This document shows positions 1 through 8,800 of a stretch of 19,453 bases of DNA, piece by piece; positions within the stretch are counted from its first letter, which is position 1; the number at the start of each line of letters is the position of its first letter. The stretch is from NCBI GenBank assembly GCA_029747585.1, contig JAPEVF010000841.1, forward strand, positions 1 to 19,453, read 5' to 3'. A program made the position numbers and the translations under genes. The stretch is from Pleurotus djamor. Lineage: Eukaryota > Basidiomycota > Agaricomycetes > Agaricales > Pleurotaceae. A model generated the notes under the pieces. That model was not told the DNA's origin and made no database searches. It saw only the letters and a list, made by a program, of their open reading frames with translations.

Positions 1-551
1 GGAAGAGTCAGGGTCAATTTGTATGCGCTCAACATATTGTACTGTGCCTTGTAATGTAAAAAATGTACATTATNAAATGCGAATAAATATTGAATTCACC
101 AATACTTCCAATGATCAGACCTCCTCAGACCTCCTCAGATATACCCGGTGCTGACCAGGAAATCTGTCGACTGCACTCGGGACGACCCAGAATTTTTTCT
201 GGAATCATTTTCATTCTCTGAGAATTCCGAATGCCAGTAGGCTTCAGATACAATCAGAGGCGCTCGTTGTACGTTTTCACTGGGAGGCAAGGCTTGCACC
301 GAGGAGGGCCATCAAGGACGGAGGAAGGAGGTAAGCCATGGCGGATGCTTGAGCATTGTACGAGGCTGTTTGTCTCTGTTAGCATCAGGCGGCGATGCCC
401 CTTACTCCCTCCGCTGATCACTGACCATGACGGCATGCATAGAAGCACGACAATACGTCCAAGAAGCTTCTATAGCAAGGCTTCGTCTGAATGTTCGTGG
501 TTTTCATGTTGTACAGGATGCGACATAACAATACATGTATCATACAGTTTC
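1..551. other. Intergenic region downstream of the gene at 552
   Basis: I see no convincing gene here. Open frames in this stretch lack recognisable protein character, and the longest opens at a single ATG at 231 in composition that is not coding-like. A 10-bp unit TCAGACCTCC is tandemly repeated at 115-124 and 125-134, with the first five bases of a third copy at 135-139. One unresolved base lies at 74. The stretch holds the 3' flank of the minus-strand gene ending at 552, and I found no AATAAA on that strand. Confidence 0.4.
115..139. repeat. Short tandem repeat, 10-bp unit x 2.5
   Basis: The unit TCAGACCTCC occurs twice head to tail and is followed by the first five bases of a third copy. 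It is a local microduplication with no visible function. Confidence 0.7.
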
Positions 552-1830
552 CTAGAAAGAGCTACGGAGGCATGTGTCACAGTACTGACGAATGATAAAT
601 AGCGTAGGAACACCAACAAAACACCAAAGAGCAAAGAACCAACACCAAGCATAACGACACCTCTGAATCCATGGATCAAATATCCTCCGTTCAGACTCCC
701 GCTCGCCATCCACTTCCACCAGCTTGACATAAGGAATCTTGTCGAAAATTCGATTCGCTTTGCCGAGCGTAGAGATGATTCGCATGGTGGCAGACATGAA
801 CGGACCGCGGGGGGCCGGGTATTCAACAGGTCGCGCAACGAATGGGTAGAGGTACGATATTCCTCGAAGGGCCCGGCGCGTCGAACTGGCCGCATCGGAC
901 GTCTGCTGCTTCTCCAACATCCATTGAGGCAGTTGCGCTTGCTGCATCTGCTTCTTGCGCTTCCGTGCATCTCGCTTCCTCACTCCCCACCAGTGCCAAT
1001 CATCTTCAGGATCCCGGAAAGTATATGCCTCCGCGAAGATGGTAATGTACCATCCACCAACGAACCAAAGAGGCGGGCACAAGAAACACAACCAGAACAT
1101 CCAACACGCTGGTGTGTAGCTCAGGCGTTGCTTCTTGACACGAGGGAAAGCTACACCCCCCGATCCCAGAGCAACATCTCGATCCCAGCGCGTATGGATG
1201 AAGCCAGACTCGGTAGGGGAGAGTGGGGCAGACCCAGCAAGAGAAACCGTACGACCAGAGCGTCCTCCCCTGTGATCCCCTTGGAATGGGTTTTCATACA
1301 GAGACGCTGGCTGACTGGTGGTATGGTGTTCCTCCGTTGTCGGAACCTCTGTGATATCCATATCCATAGGAGGTGCCTCAGGACGTGTTCCCCTCGGCGT
1401 CGGCGTACTCGAAGCCTCATTCATCGAATCAGCTGTGAGGAAGCTGTCTGGATGAAGAGTGTATCGTTCATCATCCGTGCTAGCGCTTCCAGGATACTCC
1501 TCACTGCTCCCAGTTATGGTTGGCATCGTGGGCGTAGTAGCCGACTTTGGCGGTCTCAACGTAGCTCCATTGACAGTGTACGAGCTACTAGGGTGTGGAC
1601 CAGGAAAGTGCGGCTTCAGATCCAGTGGTGGAAGGACAGAATCCTTTGGCACCGCCCCAGTTGAGTTCGTGGAAACATGAGTGCGCGACGAGTTCTGTGA
1701 CAAGGTGCGGTTCAAAGGGCGACGTGAAAACGAAATTCGAAGGTTTCTGATAGGTGCGTAGCGCTCGTCCCCTTTTCATTACAGGAGAGACCAGCAGCAT
1801 GCCGGCCTCTCCGTGGCTATCTAAGTACAT
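552..1830 (-). CDS. Hypothetical protein, disordered N-terminal half and two hydrophobic segments
   Basis: I do not recognise a named family. The open frame runs from an upstream in-frame stop (1776-1778) to its stop codon at 552-554. It encodes a Ser/Thr/Pro-rich, low-complexity N-terminal half, then a Trp/Cys-rich hydrophobic segment (CWMFWLCFLCPPLWFVGGWY, about 1065-1125), a charged Arg/Lys-rich loop, and a second hydrophobic segment near the C-terminus (WCWFFALWCFVGVPTLFII, about 575-645). This suggests a two-pass membrane protein. The frame contains no ATG before about residue 64, so a short first exon is likely. An ATG at 1828-1830 followed by 16 codons, with a weak GTAATG donor at 1782 and a CACAG acceptor ending at 1695, joins in phase to give about 396 residues; this model is tentative. 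A TATA box at 1937-1944 supports minus-strand transcription. The main exon is much surer than the start. Confidence 0.65.
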
Positions 1831-1839
1831 GCGAGTAGT

Positions 1840-1860
1840 CTACGAGTAGAGAGAATACAT
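1840..1860 (-). other. Possible upstream ORF (6 codons) in the leader
   Basis: Reading the minus strand, an ATG at 1858-1860 opens a six-codon frame (MYSLYS) that stops at TAG, 10 bases before the candidate start ATG at 1828-1830 and downstream of the TATA box. If the transcript starts near 1900 this would be a short uORF that could damp translation of the main gene. There is no transcript evidence. Confidence 0.3.
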
Positions 1861-1936
1861 GATGGCGGTGAGACAAGGGGACAGCATAACGACGGACGAG
1901 GGGGAATAGATACTGAAAAGTGCGACTTCCCCCCTC

Positions 1937-1944
1937 CTTATATA
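1937..1944 (-). promoter_or_regulatory. TATA box for the minus-strand gene
   Basis: The minus strand reads TATATAAG. It sits about 107 bases upstream of the candidate start ATG at 1830, a normal fungal spacing for a TATA element and leader. Confidence 0.5.
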
Positions 1945-2470
1945 CACCTAGCCACGTCAGTACCAAGACTGACACCGCACAGACCACAAGTAAAATTTCC
2001 TACCCTCTGCCCTCTGCTTCCTCGCCTCCGTCGCTAATGCTGTTATTCCGCCCCCGTCGATCATGGCAAAACGAGGCAGCCTATTACTACTCCACCTAGT
2101 ACCTGAAGTCCAGTCCCTTCACCCTGTCCATTCGAAATAAGACCGTTTAGAATTTCGTCAAACACAATTATGTTAATTTTGGTAAACTAGCAACATCTCT
2201 ACAAAACTGCAACCCTACNAAAAAATATTGCCTTCATCACGACAACCTCAGCCTAGTAAAGCTCAAACTTGTCGCAAAGTGATTAAAAGCGGGTCCAGAT
2301 GATGGCAAGTTCCAAGTTCTTGTCCTATTTCTCTGTTTGCATGAGATTCTTCAGTAGGTTGACATTTCCGAGATCCTTAGGGTGTGTCGCGAGGGCGTCG
2401 GGAGTAATGATGAGAGTGAACAACCCTACGAAAACGTCGAGTCCCTCGCAACAGACCATCAAAGCTCATT

Positions 2471-2635
2471 TTCGGCGCGGAATGATTAAAACCTTGCATG
2501 GCGACGAGGACTGAGGCGAGGAGGGGAAGCGGTGCTTGCCTGGGCCATCTCCGTGCACGCGAAGGGAAGGAATTGGCCAAGAAGAACGAATTTCGGTGTC
2601 GAGTGAATGAGATCTTGCAGGACGGCGAGTACTGA
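2471..2635. repeat. Diverged 44-bp direct repeat, two copies 121 bp apart
   Basis: Copies at 2471-2514 and 2592-2635 align without gaps, with roughly 31 of 44 positions identical by eye. Both start TTCGG and end ACTGA. On the minus strand both would read as a peptide with SVL, Q, HS and PK in the same order, although in different frames. The function is unknown. It could be an old local duplication or a remnant of a coding repeat. Confidence 0.4.
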
Positions 2636-2778
2636 ATTGGTACGGGATGGGATGGGATGGTCGTATGAGGCCTCTTCAAAGGGCCGTCTCGACGCCGAAA
2701 GGGTAAAGCGACGTACCACCAATAAAATGGGCTCGATTCATATATACATCATTAATTTGAGGAGGAAAAAGCCTCCTA

Positions 2779-2798
2779 NACNAAANTNNNCCNANNAN
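2779..2798. other. N-rich unresolved patch (assembly gap or low-quality join)
   Basis: About ten N within 20 bases immediately precede the first recognisable exon of the giant gene. Since that gene lacks its 5' exons, the patch probably marks a collapsed gap or scaffold join rather than a few bad bases. Confidence 0.7.
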
Positions 2799-2834
2799 CC
2801 AGACTACTTAGGGTGTCCTTCTCACCATTCCTAG

Positions 2835-5800
2835 ACACCCGGCCCCGTCGACGTTACCTTGAAAGGAACTCTTGTACCCCAGACCGCCGCGTCCGATCTG
2901 ACCGTAGTATCAGAACTCTTCACGCGGTACCTCAACAGTGAATCGTCTCCCGTCATTGCGACAGGGCGCTCTACCCTCCAAGGAGACAACTCTAGCATTT
3001 CATGGCTCACTGATGGACTCAAGTCACTCAAGCTCGAGGTTCCCTTTAAGTCGTCAATTCCCATCGACCCCATCAAATCCATCTCAATCGGGGACTTTTC
3101 GCTGGCTTTTACGGAAACAGACCCATGGTCACCTTCCGCTGTTAGCAGGACCGTACAGGCTTCGCTCGGTATGTCAATATATTACATCCCGATCTACCCG
3201 GTAGTTTTGATCCCGTTCCAGAGCTTCCATTTGGCTTCGGACTCTCCATCGGTGAAATTCAGAACGACTTCCACATCACCAAGAACGGAGTCCCTGTCGC
3301 GGGATTGAGTACGGTGCGTACCATCGTCTCGTGGAACCAGCAATCTATCAAACTTACTTGTAAACCAGCCCCTTGGAGCTTCGACGTCCTCTATTTCTGT
3401 CCTGAGATCGGACATGACTTCGGGAACGATCAATATTACGATCGACGATACGAAGCTAAATTCGCCAGATGCTATGCACCCTGCCTTCTCATCTTTCAGT
3501 AAGTTCCGCGCGTACCTTTGGAGCCATGGAAATCCACAACAACTATGATCTACAGATTCAGAACTTACCAGCTCCGAAAGGGCTGATTTCCGACTTGAAG
3601 GCAATTCAAGGGCCATCGCAAACATGAGCATCGGCGCGATTACGTTGGACCCGATCAAGGTTAACGTTTCTACCCATCTTCAGGGGCTACAGGGTCTCAA
3701 GGGCCTTGTCTCGATCGACTCCGTTGACGTTCTTGGAGGATCCAAAGAGGCAATCACCCTCAGTATCAATGGTTCGTGTCATACGTATGCCCATGATATG
3801 AGTGATCCTGATTTGATGCCGTTTAGTCAATATCTTCAACCCGTCCAATCTCAATTTAGCCACGGGAGACATGAGTAAGCGTCACATCCTATGGCAAGGC
3901 ATCTTGCTTATGGCATATTCAAAGATCTCCAGTTGATGCGTGATGGTGTCGTTCTTGGGACTAACTTGCTGCCAAACTTGACTCTCACCATGGGGAACAA
4001 CTCTGCTACGGCGACTTCACAGTTCAGCGTACGTCCATGCTCTGCCGTCCTTTTCGTCTACTCATCCTGTCCATCTAGGCGAATGACAGCCCTCAAGGTC
4101 TGCAAACGTTGAACGACTTTGTGGGAAAGAAAGGTGAGACCATCGCTTTCTTACGCAACGAAACAAAAACGAAGTCCCTCAGATGTCCCCTTGACCATCA
4201 GTGGCTTCGATCAAAGTACCAAAATAGCGTCCCTGACGGAAGCCTTCCAGACCCTTAACATCGACGTCATTCTTCCTGGCTTGAAGACCGACTTGCTCGC
4301 CAACGCCGAGCTTATCGGTAAGCCTTTTCTTGGGTATTTCGAAGAATGAACTAACATTTCACATAGTCCTTCCTACGACGGGCCGTTCAGACAATATCAG
4401 CCATGTCCGAGTCAACCTTGATAACCCTTTTAGCACTCCCTTGGAAATCACCAAGATCAAATCTGTCGTTTCCGTTCGAGGCGTCGATCTCGGTACAATT
4501 GACACGGATACAAACTTCTCCACGAAACCTAAATCCCAGACCGCGTCGCCAGAGCTCGCTCTCAACATGAACTTCGATCCGGACGCTCTGTTCACCGTCA
4601 CGCGTTTCTTGGCAGTAGAGGCTGGGCTTGATACTGCGCCTTTGGATGGCATTGTGGAGGTTGGAGGTATTCATTACCAGTTCACCACTGGTACGCCTCC
4701 AGCGAATCATCGTAGAGCCAATATCTTCACGTGAGTCTCCATAACTTCCCAAGGCGCATCACTGACATTTCTGGTCTCGGCAGCGGATTCGATCTTCCCA
4801 AATTCGTCCAAACGGCTTTCAAGAAACTGGAATCTGACGTCGAACTCACAACTGACGTCACCCTTGGTATGCTATTTTGACCGCATCTCCGATATGAATT
4901 ATACTCATACTTCATTTTCAGGCGAATACAAGACAACCTTGCAATACACTCAGAGTGCTGTGCCCACTAAAACTGATGAGAGCCTCAACTTCATTTTGCC
5001 CGTTTTGGCACAGCCAATTGTACAGAAAGTTGTCAGTGGCTCCGATCTCAGGTAGGTCGTTATTTCCTCTCCGCCGCCGCCGCATGTTGCTGATGCTCGG
5101 GCTTCATTAGCATCGAGAGTGTTTTGATCATTGATCCCGCATTGAACTCCTTCAGTACGTTTCCTCTGTGTGCTACTCGCCTCGATAATTGACCAGTCCA
5201 TAGAAACAAAATTGAAGGGAGCCATCAACAATGCTGGACCATGTAAGCATCTCGACTGGGTCAACTGAGCGTTAGCTTAGTCCTTCTCCTAGTCGACGCC
5301 AAGATATCTTTCAGCCAAGGGCTTACCGTGACCTGGGCTGGTAAACCTATTGGTAACATGAAGCTAGATGCCGTCAACGTCGTGGGCGATGTCGGAGCCG
5401 AGCTCGATGTCGAAACCACTTTCGACATAACGGATGTCGACCACATCACCGATTTCACTAAGGTTTGTCTGTCCATCGCACCACAATGTAACTAACCTAA
5501 CGCCTTTCAAGGTCCTCTTGACTGAGGAGTCCTTTGAATGGGAAATTTCGGGCGAGAATCTGACGGGTGAGCCCAGACCAATTTAACTTTCGATAATTAA
5601 TTAACGCCTTTGGTATCATCATCTAGTTAGCGCGATGGGTAAATCAAGCTACTACTTACACCATGGCTTTGTACTAACAGATATCAGGCATCGACGTGGA
5701 TGGAATCTCTTTGAGCTCCAAGAAGGTCGTTCTAAAGGGATTCAATGGTCTAGCAAACGGCGTAAAGATAAATTCTTTCGATTTGCCATCCAACGACCCC

Positions 5801-8800
5801 GCTGGTGGTATCCACCTCACTATCGAGGCATCAGCCACCAATGTAAGTCATTAATTCCCCTGGAGTGAAATAGTATATGCTGATACACGCCGTCCGACAG
5901 CCATCACAAGTTGGCGTGCAACTATCCTCACTCGGTTTCAATGCGTTCTTCGGGAGCACTATGCTTGGCCCTGTCGCAAGCAAAGGTGGAGTGACCCTCG
6001 CGCCGACATCGACCTCCCCTCTTTCCCTTGTAGGGCGTCTCGTCCCACAGGAATCCTCTGAAGGACTCGCGGCCGTGTCTAACGTCTTCACTAACTTCAT
6101 TCACGGCAAGGACAGCAACGTGGCTGTTCATGGTGCTTCCGCTGGGTCAAGTGAAGTCCGTCGTATCATCACCTTCTTAGCGGCACTGCGCCTTACAATA
6201 TTTTTCTTAGGTGACATGGCTAAACGAAGGTATCAAGGCTCTCCAGGTGGAAACTGTCCTGCCTAACCAGGGACCTCTGGATATTATCAAGTCGATCACT
6301 ATGAGCGACCTCAAGCTACTATTCACCCCAGAAACAGCTTACAATCCCTCCACGAGCAGTAGTTCTACCGTGGCTGCATTTACGTTACCCTTCGGCTTCC
6401 CTCTGGACATCACAGCCCTCGAACAAACAATTGATGTTGCATTCAACGGCAAATCTTTCGCGAAACTTGCCCTCCCCAAAGCAGCCACGGTCACGGATGT
6501 TGTGAAGCGTATTGTCAACCTATCCTTCAGCAATGTGCCCTTCGCAGTCGATTCGGGCCAACAGGGTACCTTCAATGACTTCGTTGCTGCTACCACTATC
6601 GGGACTTCTGTGACCATGCGTCTGTCTGGCAGTTCCAATGCGGAGGCGAGGACCGCTGTGGGCCTTCTCAATCTACCTGGCATCGACTTCTCCGTCGACA
6701 GCACTATAGACGGTCTTCAAGGGCTGAACTCCAAACCTGTTACCGTCAGCAACTTGGATGTCAACCGTGGATTCCCCGACTTCTTGCTCATCAAGGTCGA
6801 CAGCTCCTTGTTTAACCCTAGGTTCGTACCCTTCCGGTACACGTAGAAACCATGGCTCATGACCCATCCATTTCAGCAACCTTACAGTTGGTCGGTCTTT
6901 CAGTCGCTATAACAAGACTTTCGCTGAACGTTTTTATAGGTACTGGAGACGTTTCCTTCGGATTACAATTTGAGTAAGTTCTTCGACGTGTGAATTTGAT
7001 GATAACATGCTCATATCGCCTTCTCGTAGGGACACGACTATTGGCTCTGCTGACCTCGTAAATTGTTCTTGTTCTTGCGATTTCTTTGACAGCTGATCAG
7101 CTACCCTTGTTAGAGCAACCTTGTAATCCAACCTGGGGCAGCTTCGTATCCAATCGGTTGGTCAGCTTCATCCTCCGTATCAAACTAGTCACTCAACAAC
7201 CTTCTAGATGTTCATTACGCTCCTCGAGGTTCCGCGCAACAGACTGGACAGAAACTACTCGAAAACTTCATCCAGGGCGTCAACTCTGATACTGCTATCT
7301 CTGGTAGTGCCGACTCTACTCCCATCGGTTCCTTGAAGGCCGCTCTTTCCCAAATCCGTTTGAGTCCAGTTACGATTCCCGCCCTCAACACGACTCTTGT
7401 GCAGAGCGCAGCTTTGAGCTTCCCGATAGACATAGTCGAGACTGGTCTAGCCTCTGCTTCATTTACCCTCGCCAACCCGTTTACGGCCAGCATCAACTTA
7501 CTTCGAGTCGGGACCACCGTCACCTTCCATCATCTCACGCTAGGCAAGATCGACAACGTGGATATATCTTCCTCCCCAGTTCACGCGCCTGGACACAGCT
7601 CTGCCACTTCCCAGCCACTTCCTTTCAAATTCAATCTAGATCCAACAACGATTATCCAACTTCTCAGCATCTCTTCCCATGAACAAGGCGTAGATCTCGG
7701 ACCGTTGGCTCAACTCTTCCAGTTCCTGATCGAGAACCCTGATTTCAAGCCTCCGGTATGTCAGGGTCGATAAGATGGAGTTCCTTACTAATCGGACATT
7801 TCAAGGTCAAAACATCCGTTGATACGAAGGCATCCACTTGCGTCAGGTAACAGAGGACATTCTTTCGCTGCATACATCTTTCTGATCACTCATTCCAGCG
7901 GGAAACAATTCGATGCTGCCGGAGCTATATTGAAGTCGCTTTCCGGCCTGAAAGTCAATCTCGCTGTCGATACCCATACCAAACTCGATGACTGTGAGTC
8001 TGGTGTCGAGCGAGTTCTCGCATGATAACATAATCTTGTGCTTTTCAGTTGCTACCGACCTGAGCTTCAATCAAGCTAACGTTCCCGCGGTGGTACGCTT
8101 CTTCTACCCTAGCGAGGTTATCTTCGAATGCTGACCATTTCTAGACGGATAAATCGGTCCTCTTCACTATTGGTGCGGTCGCTGGGCCAATTGCCCAACA
8201 TCTCGTCGATGGATCACTTCTCCACTTCTCTGAGGCGAATATCACGTACGATTTTTTATCCTTCTTCACGGAGTTGAGGATCTAATATTTATCAAACAGA
8301 AATGTTTCGAACGAAGGCTTCGACCTCTCGCTGAGTGGTTCTTTGACCAATGCCGGCCCCTTAGATTCTCTCATATCCTTCATGGAACCCGTCACGTAAA
8401 GTCCCTTCGTTACCCCGACTTGAGCCGGCTTTAACCTTTCGTGTGCTGCAGAGTGACCTGGGAAGGAAACAACATCGCGCAAATCGAACTACCGCCAAGT
8501 ATGTCCCGTATGGTTATCACTATGACGAGCTTCTAACGAGACTTCTTGACACAGTTTGCGCAGCAGCAAACTCTGGTGTTCCCAATTACCAGACACAGGC
8601 CAAGCTGAAGATCACCGATAATGCACAGTACGTTCCCGGTCCATCTAATTCAATCAATGTACCTCACCACGCTTCCTCTTCTTGTAGATTCACTGCATTT
8701 GCCACCAAGCTCCTACACGACGAATCCTTTGAATGGACGATTTCCACGGAAAAGCTTCGCGTCCAAGCTCTGGGAACAATCTTTGATAATGTCGCTCTTT

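Larger units (their letters stand above)
1945..2834. other. Region without a clear gene, with an N-rich gap next to a truncated gene
   Basis: No frame here looks like a real protein or resembles the repeat units of the gene that begins at 2835. Visible structure: a divergent 44-bp repeat (2471-2514 and 2592-2635), a GGGAT x3 microrepeat near 2644-2659, AT-rich sequence near 2738-2760, and an N-rich patch at 2779-2798. The polypyrimidine tract CCTTCTCACCATTCCTAG ending at 2834 is a good splice acceptor, so an upstream exon must exist but is not present in recognisable form. Confidence 0.5.

Noticed and set aside
470..970. Overlapping minus-strand frame with a hydrophobic stretch near 600-650
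   Set aside because: It is a shadow of the longer frame at 552-1715. The longer frame keeps both hydrophobic segments and an even composition, although a late intron switching frames cannot be fully excluded.
924..1664. Long plus-strand frame antisense to the first gene
   Set aside because: It is Arg/Ser-rich with no motif and mirrors the Ser/Pro-rich coding strand. The TATA box and hydrophobic segments support the minus strand.
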